Source: Gallionella straubiae (GTDB lineage: Bacteria > Pseudomonadota > Gammaproteobacteria > Burkholderiales > Gallionellaceae). From it: a stretch of 64,000 nucleotides of DNA. How positions within the stretch are numbered: the first letter of the stretch is position 1; every line of letters starts with the position of its first letter. The notes beneath the pieces were generated by a model. The model ran no database searches. It worked only from the letters and a program-made list of their open reading frames with translations, and was not told the origin of the DNA. Shown here piece after piece: positions 45,089-56,894 of the stretch. Both the position numbers and the translations under genes were made by a program. Location: contig NZ_CP194331.1 in NCBI RefSeq assembly GCF_051257895.1, positions 930,001-994,000 of the forward strand, given 5' to 3'.

Positions 45089-45943
45089 TCAGCGGGTTGA
45101 ATGTTCTTTTGCCACCGCGTCATCCGGGCGTTCTTTTGCCAGTTCTTTCCAGATGCGCCTTGCATCGTATTTGTAGCCCTTTTCTTCCAGAAAAACTGCG
45201 TACAAAACACGATCGGAAAACGAAGCCCCGGCTTGCGGCCTTTGCGCCCGAATGGCCTTGGCGGCGGCGCTGCCGGCCACGCTGAAACTCCCCCGTGCCG
45301 TCAATACCTCGCCGTTCTCCAGGGTCGCCCTGATTTCCCACTCGTAGGCGCCGCCCGCCTTCAACAAACCGGCGGAAGGCGTCCAGGAATTGTCGGCCAG
45401 GGACACGTGGTGCAGGAGCCGTTTGCGGCCGTCGTAAAGGCTCAGTTGATAACCATCGGCCGGGCGCGGGCCGTCCCAGCTGAAAGCAAGATCGTCCCCG
45501 ATCAGACGGGTGTCCACGGGGTCGCCGAGGCGCAGCCCCGGCCGCACCGCACGCATTTCATAGGCGGCCTGCGCAACGCTCTCGCGCTGGGCGACCGTAA
45601 ATTTTTTCGCGGCAGAAGTTTTTTCCAGCGAGACCGGCTGCGCTTCGGCCTTGCCCTCATGCGCCAATATCCGTCCCGCTTCCACCGTCAGCTTTGCCGG
45701 CCCGGTAAAGCGGTACTCAACCGGCTTGGCAAACAGCGTTATCGAAAGGCGGGCGTGATCATCGAGTTGAATTACCGTGCCCGGCTCAAGATAGGCCAGC
45801 AGCGGGATTTTTTTATTTTTTCCGCCTGAAACGGCGAACACCCCGCCGCTCGCATCCGTCACCATCGCCACCGGCTCCGCCAAAGCCATACCTGCCGACA
45901 ACAGCCCCGCCAGCAATATGCCGGAAATCATTCTAAGTTTCAT
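45089..45943 (-). CDS. FecR-like periplasmic protein
   Basis: 284 residues. Signal peptide about 1-22 (LLAGLLSAGMALAEP). A FecR-like beta domain about 22-105 has the pattern LAYLEPGTVIQLDDHARLSITL, then a fibronectin-like stretch (LAFSWDGPRPADGYQLSLYD). FecR-type domains often form the periplasmic side of signalling chains and commonly co-occur with CHASE2 adenylate cyclases, as in this locus. The cognate transducer may be either cyclase here. Confidence 0.8.
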   Translation of the reverse strand: MKLRMISGILLAGLLSAGMALAEPVAMVTDASGGVFAVSGGKNKKIPLLAYLEPGTVIQLDDHARLSITLFAKPVEYRFTGPAKLTVEAGRILAHEGKAEAQPVSLEKTSAAKKFTVAQRESVAQAAYEMRAVRPGLRLGDPVDTRLIGDDLAFSWDGPRPADGYQLSLYDGRKRLLHHVSLADNSWTPSAGLLKAGGAYEWEIRATLENGEVLTARGSFSVAGSAAAKAIRAQRPQAGASFSDRVLYAVFLEEKGYKYDARRIWKELAKERPDDAVAKEHSTR

Positions 45944-45997
45944 CTTGCCCCCTCATGTATCTTGCGCATATTCATCCGACTGAAACCTTGCTTCATC

Positions 45998-47305
45998 TCA
46001 TGATTGTTCAGGCGCGTCGATTTCCGGCGCAGCAGCCGGCGACAGCGCGCTGCCCCGGTGCGGAGCATCGCCCAGGCGCGCGGTGAGGCGATACATGATC
46101 ACTTCGCCCTTGCCCTTGACGTGGATCGTGACGGGAGGCTCGAAGGCATACTCATGCCGGATGCGGTTGTAGGTTGTCCGGTCCACCTGGATCACTCCCG
46201 GCGTCGCCTCATCGGTCAGGCGGCTGGCGATGTTCACCGTGTCGCCCCACATGTCATAGATAAAGCGCTTGGTGCCGATCACCCCGGCGACCACCGGGCC
46301 GGTGGCGATGCCGGTGTGGATGCCCAGCTTGAACCTGGAAAGCTCGGGATGGCCGGCCACAAACCGGCGCATCTCCAGCGCCATGTCCGCAATGTCGCAG
46401 GTGTAGTCCGTCCTGTCGTGATTCAGCCCGCCGACCGCCATGTAGGCGTCGCCTATCGTCTTGATTTTCTCCACGCCGTATTTCTCGCTCAACTCGTCGA
46501 AGCCGGAGAAAATGGTGTTGAGCAAGGTGACCATCTGCTCGGGGGGCAGCGACTCGGTCAGTTGTGTGAAATTCACCAGGTCGGCGAACATCACCGTTAC
46601 GTCCGCATGACCGTCCGCGATCAAGCCCGGATGATTTTTCAGGCGCTGCGCAATGCTGCCGGGCAATATATTGAGCAGCACGCGCTCGGATTTTTTCTGC
46701 TCTTCGGCCAGCAACTGGTGCTGCCGGTCAAGCTGCTCCCTGATCTTGTCCATCTCTACAACAAAGTAGCGCACCAGGAAATAGATGATGGACGACATCG
46801 CGGCAAAATTGAGTGCGAAGAACACGCCGATGGTTTTCATCGGCAATCCGCCTTCGGTACCCGTACCGAGGAAATAATCGAATAAACCGGAGACGGCCGT
46901 CATCACGACATACGCAACAAACCAGGGGATGGACTCGCGCCAGCCCGACACGACCAGCGCGCCGATCGGGGCAAGCAGCGCCCACAGCATCACGCCGCTC
47001 GATGTCACCGAACTGCCGATACTCCACTGCATGACGAACGGCGCGAACAGGAACAGACTCAACTGCACGAAGCGGAACGGCGCAAACCGCCGGGTCTTGA
47101 AATAGTAGATCAGCGAAGCCACGGAAATGAGCTGGTATCCCAGCGGCACGTTCGCCGAGAAATGCAGCCCCATCATCCAGTAGATCGCCAGCCATAGCAC
47201 CACCGCCAGGTTCATGAAGGCGCAGGCGAAAATCAGCAGGCTCTTGCGCAATTTTTCTTCTTGCGTATCCGTAGTTCCTGCGGTGATTTCAGGCAGATCG
47301 ATCAT
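45998..47305 (-). CDS. Membrane-bound class III adenylate cyclase
   Basis: 435 residues from the ATG at 47305, where AAGGGA precedes it by nine bases; an ATG at 47365 has no such site. Six or so hydrophobic helices (about 20-190) are followed by a short helical linker and a class III cyclase domain (about 225-400). Metal motif VMFADLVNFTQL, purine-specifying Lys in EKIKTIGDAYMAVG and MWGDTVNIASRL fit an adenylate cyclase. It is the first gene of the 19-kb locus and is divergent from ilvE. Confidence 0.94.
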   Translation of the reverse strand: MIDLPEITAGTTDTQEEKLRKSLLIFACAFMNLAVVLWLAIYWMMGLHFSANVPLGYQLISVASLIYYFKTRRFAPFRFVQLSLFLFAPFVMQWSIGSSVTSSGVMLWALLAPIGALVVSGWRESIPWFVAYVVMTAVSGLFDYFLGTGTEGGLPMKTIGVFFALNFAAMSSIIYFLVRYFVVEMDKIREQLDRQHQLLAEEQKKSERVLLNILPGSIAQRLKNHPGLIADGHADVTVMFADLVNFTQLTESLPPEQMVTLLNTIFSGFDELSEKYGVEKIKTIGDAYMAVGGLNHDRTDYTCDIADMALEMRRFVAGHPELSRFKLGIHTGIATGPVVAGVIGTKRFIYDMWGDTVNIASRLTDEATPGVIQVDRTTYNRIRHEYAFEPPVTIHVKGKGEVIMYRLTARLGDAPHRGSALSPAAAPEIDAPEQS

Positions 47306-47425
47306 TGGTGCGGTTCCCTTCGGATAGGGATTATCGAGATGTTGTCCAACCAACGCGGCCATCATACCCGAATTAGCGTCCGGAAAATAAGGCCTGCCGG
47401 CCGGAGCGGATATTTACCGTGCTCC

Positions 47426-47454
47426 CTTCATAAACCTCGCGGAAAACGCTAGAA
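47426..47454 (+). promoter_or_regulatory. Possible sigma-70 promoter of ilvE
   Basis: A TAGAAT -10-like hexamer at 47449-47454 is preceded, with a 17-bp spacer, by the weak -35-like TTCATA. It lies 38 bp before the ilvE start. The match to consensus is only fair. Confidence 0.35.
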
Positions 47455-47492
47455 TCCTCGCTTTGCAACCGACCCATCAAAGGAATTCCATT

Positions 47493-48413
47493 ATGTCGAT
47501 GTCCGACCGCGACGGTTTTATCTGGTATGACGGCAAGCTCGTCCCCTGGCGCGATGCCACCACCCATGTGCTGACCCACACGCTGCATTACGGCATGGGC
47601 GTGTTCGAGGGCGTGCGCGCCTACAAGGCCGAGAAAGGCACGGCCATTTTCCGTCTCCAGGAGCACACCGACCGGCTGTTCAATTCGGCGCATATCTTCC
47701 AGATGAAGATGCCCTGGGACAAAGAGACCGTCATGGAAGCGCACCGTGAAGTGGTGCGCGTCAACAAGCTGGAATCCTGCTACATCCGCCCGATCGCGTT
47801 TTACGGCTCGGAAGCGATGGGCATCGCCGCGAAGACGCTGTCCACCCATGTCGCAATCGCCGCCTGGCCGTGGGGCGCATATCTCGGCGCCGAAGGCATG
47901 CAAAAAGGCATCCGCGTCAAGACCTCCAGCTTCACCCGCCACCACGTCAACGTGAACATGTGCCGCGCCAAGTCGGTGACGACCTACGCCAACTCGATCC
48001 TGGCGCACCAGGAAGCCGCCAACGACAACTACGACGAAGCCCTGCTGCTGGACGTGGACGGCTACGTCGCGGAGGGTTCCGGCGAGAACATCTTCATCGT
48101 CAAGAAGGGCAAGCTGTACACGCCCGACCTGACCTCCTGCCTGGAAGGCATCACGCGCGGCTCGATCTTCACCCTGGCCCGGGAAATGGGCATCGAGGTG
48201 GTCGAGAAGCGCATCACGCGCGACGAGATCTATTGCGCCGAAGAAGCCTTCTTCACCGGCACCGCTGCCGAGGTGACGCCGATCCGTGAACTCGATCACC
48301 GCACCATCGGCGGCGGTTCGCGCGGCCCGGTCACCACCCGGCTGCAGCAGGCGTTCTTCGACTGCGTCGCGGGCAAGCATCCGCAGCACACCGATTGGTT
48401 GTCCTACGTCTGA
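47493..48413 (+). CDS. ilvE: Branched-chain amino acid aminotransferase
   Basis: 306 residues from the ATG at 47493, with AAAGGA eight bases upstream. Class IV aminotransferase motifs: HTLHYGMGVFEGVRAYK near the N-terminus and EGSGENIFIVKKGKLYTP in the C-terminal half, with the active-site Lys in CRAKSVTTYANSILA. It performs the last step of Leu, Ile and Val synthesis. The downstream zinc-finger gene begins 11 bp after the stop. Confidence 0.96.
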   Translation: MSMSDRDGFIWYDGKLVPWRDATTHVLTHTLHYGMGVFEGVRAYKAEKGTAIFRLQEHTDRLFNSAHIFQMKMPWDKETVMEAHREVVRVNKLESCYIRPIAFYGSEAMGIAAKTLSTHVAIAAWPWGAYLGAEGMQKGIRVKTSSFTRHHVNVNMCRAKSVTTYANSILAHQEAANDNYDEALLLDVDGYVAEGSGENIFIVKKGKLYTPDLTSCLEGITRGSIFTLAREMGIEVVEKRITRDEIYCAEEAFFTGTAAEVTPIRELDHRTIGGGSRGPVTTRLQQAFFDCVAGKHPQHTDWLSYV

Positions 48414-48424
48414 GGGAGGAAATC

Positions 48425-48625
48425 GTGAGCAATAAAGACATCACCCAGCGCTACATCGAAGTGACCGCGCACGACCTGCCGCTGACCTGCCCGATGCCGA
48501 ACATGAGCCTGTGGAACGCCCACCCGAAAGTGGCGATCCCCCTCAACAACGGCGGCGAGGCGCGTTGCCCGTATTGCGGCACGCTGTACAAGTTCAAGGG
48601 TGAGCTGCCCAAGGGGCATCACTGA
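48425..48625 (+). CDS. zf-CHCC zinc-finger domain protein
   Basis: 66 residues from a GTG at 48425; GGAGGA lies five bases upstream. Zinc ligands are seen in LTCPMP, then NAHPKV, then CPYCGT, the CHCC pattern of a small family related to the mitochondrial complex I subunit NDUFS6. Often located near ilvE or waaF in betaproteobacteria. Function in bacteria is not established. Confidence 0.92.
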   Translation: MSNKDITQRYIEVTAHDLPLTCPMPNMSLWNAHPKVAIPLNNGGEARCPYCGTLYKFKGELPKGHH

Positions 48626-48634
48626 AAACCTGTT

Positions 48635-48756
48635 GTGCGATTCGATAGCGGCGTTGCGCGGTGCTCGAAATCCTCATGTACCTCAAGTACATTCCGGTTT
48701 CTGCGCTGACCAGCGACTTGGCTGGCGTTTCCTGCCAGCCTAGTCAAATGGCCATG
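48635..48756. repeat. MITE-like dispersed repeat, copy 1 (inverted, diverged)
   Basis: Holds the reverse complement of the core ACCGGAATGTAC...GTACATGAGGATTTCGAG.ACCGCGCAACGCCG, shared with 58106-58287 and 62394-62537. An adjoining hairpin module, ACTTGGCTG...CCAGCCTAGT, also appears in copy 2. Confidence 0.8.
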
Positions 48757-48830
48757 CAAGGCCCGTGCGCCTTGCTCTCGAACCGCTCGCGACGGTTTTG
48801 AGTTATTCCAACCATGAGCAATCTGGCGTA

Positions 48831-49859
48831 ATGCAGAAAATTCTGGTTATCGCACCGAGCTGGGTAGGCGACTGCATGCTGATGCAGCCGATGCTGATGC
48901 GCCTCGGGCAACGCCATCCCGGCTGTCTGATCGACGTGTTCGCCCCGCCGTGGACGGAGAAGCTGCTGCGCCAGATGCCCGAGGTGCACGACGTCATCAT
49001 CAACCCGTTCCCACACGGCGCACTGAACCTGGCTGCACGCCACCGGGTCGGCAAACAACTGCGTGCCGCGCGCTACGACCAAGCCATCGTACTGCCCAAC
49101 TCATGGAAATCCGCGCTCGTTCCGTTCTTCGCGCGTATCCCGTTGCGCACCGGTTTTGTCGGCGAGTCGCGCTATATCCTGCTCAACGATGCGCGCAGGC
49201 TCGACAAGCATAAACTGCCGCTGATGGTGGAGCGCTTCGCGCAGCTCGCCGAGGATACGCGGGGCGAAATCCCGCGCCCGCTGGCGAATCCGAAACTGAC
49301 GGTCTCCGAGGCGCAGCGCGACGCCGCACAGCAAAAGCTGAACCTGACGCTGGACCGGCCCGTCGCGGCCTTCTGTCCCGGCGCCGAGTACGGCCCGGCC
49401 AAGCGCTGGCCGGCCGCCTACTACGCGAACATCGCGCAGCGCCTGGGGCAACACGGCTATGCGATCTGGCTGATCGGCTCGCCCAAGGACAGGCATGCCG
49501 CCGAAGAAATCAACCAGCTCGCCGAAGGCCAGTGCATCAACCTGTGCGGCCGCACCGATCTGGGTGATGCCATCGCGCTGCTGTCATGCGCGCGCCTGGT
49601 CATCAGCAACGACTCGGGCCTGATGCACCTGGCCGCCGCGCTGGATCGGCCGATGATCGCGCTGTTCGGCTCCAGCAGCCCCCAGTTCACCCCGCCGCTG
49701 TCCGCCAAGGCGCAGGTCGTGAAGCTCGACATCGAGTGCAGCCCGTGCTTCAAGCGCGAATGCCCGTTCGGGCATTTCCACTGCATGACGAAACTGACCC
49801 CGGACATGGTCTGGGACAGACTAACCCATATCATTCAAAATCAAGGCGAATCATGTTGA
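48831..49859 (+). CDS. waaF: ADP-heptose:LPS heptosyltransferase II
   Basis: 342 residues from the ATG at 48831. GT9 family motifs: ILVIAPSWVGDCMLMQPML at the N-terminus, CPGAEYGPAKRWP in the middle and VISNDSGLMHLAAAL towards the C-terminus. It adds the second heptose of the LPS inner core. The end overlaps the phosphohexomutase gene by a few bases, so envelope-sugar genes are coupled. Confidence 0.94.
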   Translation: MQKILVIAPSWVGDCMLMQPMLMRLGQRHPGCLIDVFAPPWTEKLLRQMPEVHDVIINPFPHGALNLAARHRVGKQLRAARYDQAIVLPNSWKSALVPFFARIPLRTGFVGESRYILLNDARRLDKHKLPLMVERFAQLAEDTRGEIPRPLANPKLTVSEAQRDAAQQKLNLTLDRPVAAFCPGAEYGPAKRWPAAYYANIAQRLGQHGYAIWLIGSPKDRHAAEEINQLAEGQCINLCGRTDLGDAIALLSCARLVISNDSGLMHLAAALDRPMIALFGSSSPQFTPPLSAKAQVVKLDIECSPCFKRECPFGHFHCMTKLTPDMVWDRLTHIIQNQGESC

Positions 49860-51232
49860 TGAATTTACCCAAGGAAATCTTCAAGGCCTATGACATCCGC
49901 GGCATCGTCGGCAAGGCGCTGACCGCCGAAGTGGTGGAGGCCATCGGCCATGCACTCGGTTCGGAAGCCGTGGTGCGCGGGCAGCGCGCGATCGCGATCG
50001 GGCGCGACGGCAGGCTGTCCGGCCCGGAACTGGTCGCCGCCCTGGCACGCGGCATCCGCAAAAGCGGCATCAACGTGATCGATGTGGGACTCGTCGCAAC
50101 ACCGATGGTGTATTTCGCCGCCTACCAGTTGCAGACCCACTGCGCGGTGATGCTCACCGGCAGCCACAACCCGCCGGATTACAACGGCCTGAAAATGGTG
50201 CTGGCCGGCGAGACGCTGTCCGGTGAGACAATCCAGAAGCTGCGCCAGCGCATCGAGCAGAACGATCTGGTGCACGGCGCCGGCAGCTATACGCAACAGG
50301 ACATAAGTGCGGATTACCTCGCGCGCATCGTCTCCGACATCAAACTGTCCAGGCCGATGAACATCACCGTGGACTGCGGCAACGGCGTGGCCGGCGCTTA
50401 CGTCGCGGAGCTGTACCGCAAGCTCGGCTGCAAGGTGGAGGAAATGTACTGCGAGGTGGATGGAAACTTCCCCAACCACCACCCCGATCCGTCCGACCCG
50501 CACAACCTCGAAGACCTGATCGCTGCGCTGCGCACCAACGACAGCGAGCTGGGCCTGGCATTCGACGGCGACGGCGACCGGCTCGGCGTGGTCACCAGGG
50601 ACGGCAGGATCATCTACCCCGATCGCCAGCTGATGCTGTTCGCCGCCGACGTGCTCTCCCGCAACCCCGGCGCGGAGATCATCTTCGACGTGAAATCCAC
50701 GCGCAATCTCTTTTCCTGGATACGCGAGCGTGGCGGAAAGCCCACGCTATGGAAAACCGGGCATTCGCTGGTCAAGGCCAAGATGAAGGAAACCGGCGCG
50801 CTGCTCGCCGGCGAAATGAGCGGCCACATGTTCTTCAAGGAACGCTGGTATGGCTTCGACGACGGGCTATACAGCGGCGCGCGCCTGTTGGAGATATTGA
50901 GCAAGGCCGCCGACCCGAGCGCCGTGCTGAACGCACTGCCGGATGCGGTTTGTACGCCGGAGCTGCACATCCACACCGCCGAAGGCGAAAACCACGCGCT
51001 GCTCGCGCAACTGCAGCGCACCGCGAGATTTGCCGATGCGAAGGAGATCATCACACTGGACGGATTGCGCGTGGAATATGCCGACGGCTTCGGGCTGGCG
51101 CGCCCCAGCAACACCACGCCGGTGATCGTGCTGCGCTTCGAGGCGGACAACGAAGATGCGCTGCGGCGCATCCAGGACGATTTTCGCGAGATGTTCCGGC
51201 AGGCCGCACCTCATCTGCAGCTGCCGTTCTAG
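49853..51232 (+). CDS. Phosphomannomutase/phosphoglucomutase
   Basis: 459 residues (AlgC/ManB class). The phosphoserine loop MLTGSHNPPDYNG and the Mg-binding loop AFDGDGDRLGV are present. It interconverts hexose 1- and 6-phosphates for nucleotide-sugar, LPS or exopolysaccharide synthesis. ATG at 49853 has AAGG six bases upstream; ATG at 49859 is equally possible. Overlaps waaF. Confidence 0.94.
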   Translation: MLMNLPKEIFKAYDIRGIVGKALTAEVVEAIGHALGSEAVVRGQRAIAIGRDGRLSGPELVAALARGIRKSGINVIDVGLVATPMVYFAAYQLQTHCAVMLTGSHNPPDYNGLKMVLAGETLSGETIQKLRQRIEQNDLVHGAGSYTQQDISADYLARIVSDIKLSRPMNITVDCGNGVAGAYVAELYRKLGCKVEEMYCEVDGNFPNHHPDPSDPHNLEDLIAALRTNDSELGLAFDGDGDRLGVVTRDGRIIYPDRQLMLFAADVLSRNPGAEIIFDVKSTRNLFSWIRERGGKPTLWKTGHSLVKAKMKETGALLAGEMSGHMFFKERWYGFDDGLYSGARLLEILSKAADPSAVLNALPDAVCTPELHIHTAEGENHALLAQLQRTARFADAKEIITLDGLRVEYADGFGLARPSNTTPVIVLRFEADNEDALRRIQDDFREMFRQAAPHLQLPF

Positions 51233-51279
51233 AAGGCGGGGTTTACCAGAAGAGCTAGAGTTGTGCTACCGGGTGTAAA

Positions 51280-51744
51280 TCAGGAACGGCCTTTTGCGCC
51301 CTGCCCCGAAGCAAAGGCAAGTTCGCGCTGGCGCGGCTGCATCCAGTAGGCCATCTGCTCGCGGAAAAACCCGCTGAACTGTTCAAGATCGGCAGGCTTG
51401 GCCACGAAACTGTTTGCCCCGGCCCGGTAGCTCATCTGCACGTCTGCCTGCGTGTATTCCACCGAAAACGCCACGATCGGGATGTCGCGGGTGGCGGCAT
51501 GCAGGCGCAGCTTGCGCAACACCCCCAGCCCGTCCAGCTTCGGCAGGTTCAGGTCCATCAGGATGATATGCGGCATCTGCTCCTTGTTCGCGACGCTCTC
51601 GTTCAGCCAGTCCAGCACGGCATCTCCGCCCGCCACCACGGTCAGGCTGATTTCGGGGCAGCGCTCGGCAGCGGCACGGCGCGCCAAGTCTGTCGCCACC
51701 GAATCGTCCTCGACCAGCAATACGCTATAACGGCCTGTTTTCAA
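51280..51744 (-). CDS. Single-domain response regulator
   Basis: 154 residues, one receiver domain with no output domain. Phospho-acceptor Asp64 (ILMDLNLPKLDG), acidic pair Asp13-Asp14 (VEDD), switch residue Ser in VAFSVEY and Lys116 in VAKPAD are present. Rcp1-like small regulators of this type often serve hybrid kinases or phytochromes, but no kinase is near. It converges with the phosphohexomutase gene. Confidence 0.92.
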   Translation of the reverse strand: MKTGRYSVLLVEDDSVATDLARRAAAERCPEISLTVVAGGDAVLDWLNESVANKEQMPHIILMDLNLPKLDGLGVLRKLRLHAATRDIPIVAFSVEYTQADVQMSYRAGANSFVAKPADLEQFSGFFREQMAYWMQPRQRELAFASGQGAKGRS

Positions 51745-51756
51745 CTGTATCGTTCC

Positions 51757-51850
51757 TTATAAACGTGCCTTGACCCAATCTGTAACGGAAGCTAGTGCAG
51801 CAGCCAGATGCTCGGGTTGCGTGCCGCCGGCCATCGCCATGTCCGGTGCC
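51757..51850 (-). pseudogene. Remnant of a second alaS 3' end
   Basis: In one frame the minus strand reads MAMAGGTQPEHLAAALASVT then DWVKARL and a stop. This closely parallels the true AlaRS C-terminus (MAMAGGTQPENLAAALASVS then VWLKAKL) encoded at 51918-52000. Only this last part is preserved and upstream sequence does not align. It lies between the true alaS stop and the response regulator. Confidence 0.8.
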
Positions 51851-51917
51851 GCTGCGACACGGTGGCGGCGCAGCCGCTTTGGTGCGGTCGCAGCGAGCAA
51901 GGCCGGACTCACCAAAC

Positions 51918-54656
<2,739 letters not shown>

Positions 54657-54771
54657 TGTGCACCGGATATGGCGTTATTCATCGGAAGACCGCTCCACGA
54701 GCGGAATCAGGCGCGAATCATACCATTTGACGGGCTTGAGCGGCAGGTCGGAGACAGAGAGCAGACTCGAT

Positions 54772-55219
54772 TCAGACTGAGCCGTCTTCGGGGTTGTCGG
54801 CTTGCAGTATTTTGAAGATCGCATCCATGGAGAATCCGCGCGATTGCAGGAAGCGCACCTGCCGGGCTTTTTCCCTGGCGTCCTGCGGCAGTGCGCCGAA
54901 CTTCTTCTGCCACACGTTGCGCGCCGCATCCAGTTCGGTTTCCTTCAGGCCCGGCAACGCCTCGCCGATCAGATCTTCCGCAATGCCTTTCTGGCGCAGC
55001 TCCTGCGCGATGCGTTGCATGCCGAAGCGGCTGCGTTTGGCATGCAGCAGTTGCGTCGCTGCACGGGCATCGGACAGCCAGCCGCGTGAAGTCAGGTCGT
55101 CCAGCAGCGCGTCGAGGTCTTCACCTTCTTGCACATGGGGCAGCAACTTGCCGCGCAGTTCGGCGCGGCTGTATTCGCGGCGCGCGAGGTATTGCAGGGT
55201 GCGCGCGCGCAGGCTCAAC

Positions 55220-55236
<17 letters not shown>
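54772..55236 (-). CDS. recX: RecA regulator RecX
   Basis: 154 residues, three-helix repeat structure typical of RecX: YLARREYSRAELRGKLLP in the first and FGMQRIAQELRQKGIAEDLI in the middle. It caps RecA filaments and limits their growth. The start overlaps the end of recA by 17 bp, so recX is translationally linked to recA and presumably under the same LexA control. Confidence 0.93.
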
Positions 55237-56320
<1,084 letters not shown>

Positions 56321-56379
56321 CACGATCTCCCCTTTTGAAATTGGTGCCGGATTGTGGCACATCAATTTTGATTTGTACA

Positions 56380-56391
56380 GAACGTTCGTTC
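56380..56391 (-). promoter_or_regulatory. LexA-like operator upstream of recA
   Basis: A perfect match to GAACGAACGTTC on the minus strand, 60 bp before the recA ATG and between the cinA-type gene stop and recA. From memory, this is the LexA motif reported for Gallionellales, unlike the CTGT-N8-ACAG box of most betaproteobacteria. Confidence 0.85.
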
Positions 56392-56402
56392 TTTATATTA
56401 AT

Positions 56403-56894
56403 TCAGGCGATTTTCGTGCGCCGCCCGAGCAGGTCGAGCACGCCCTGCAACGCGATATGCACGGACTGCGCGCGCACTTCGGCACGGCTGCCGTTGAGTT
56501 GGCGGCGCTGCGCGTGGGTCACGCCGTTTTTGAGACCCCACGCGAACCACACCGTGCCGACCGGTTTGTCCGGCGTGCCGCCGCCCGGCCCGGCGATGCC
56601 GCTCACCGCCACGGCCACCTGCGCCGCGCTGTGGGCCAGCGCGCCCGCCACCATCTCGCGCACCGCCGCCTCGGACACCGCGCCATGCTGAGTGAGCGTT
56701 GCCTCGCTCACGCCCAGCATCTGCTGCTTGGCCAGGTTGGAATAGGTGATGAAGCCGCGCTCGAACCATGCCGAACTGCCCGCCACGTCGGTGATGGCCT
56801 GCGCCACGCCGCCGCCGGTACAGGATTCCGCCGTCACCAGCTTCAGGCCGTGTGCCTTCAGCGCCCCGCCGACTTGTGCGGCAAGGACATCCAT
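56403..56894 (-). CDS. CinA C-terminal domain nicotinamide-nucleotide amidohydrolase
   Basis: 163 residues, the stand-alone CinA C-terminal (PncC) domain. Motifs: LVTAESCTGGGVAQAITDVAGSS with the catalytic Ser, FITYSNLAKQQMLGV, and GIAGPGGGTPDKPVGTVWFAW. It deamidates NMN to NaMN in pyridine-nucleotide recycling. The start overlaps the metZ stop (TAATG) by one base. Confidence 0.94.
   Translation of the reverse strand: MDVLAAQVGGALKAHGLKLVTAESCTGGGVAQAITDVAGSSAWFERGFITYSNLAKQQMLGVSEATLTQHGAVSEAAVREMVAGALAHSAAQVAVAVSGIAGPGGGTPDKPVGTVWFAWGLKNGVTHAQRRQLNGSRAEVRAQSVHIALQGVLDLLGRRTKIA

Noticed and set aside
48635..48756. Insertion sequence or structural RNA gene
   Set aside because: No transposase frame or tRNA/rRNA-like fold; the match to the other two copies shows it is a short dispersed repeat.
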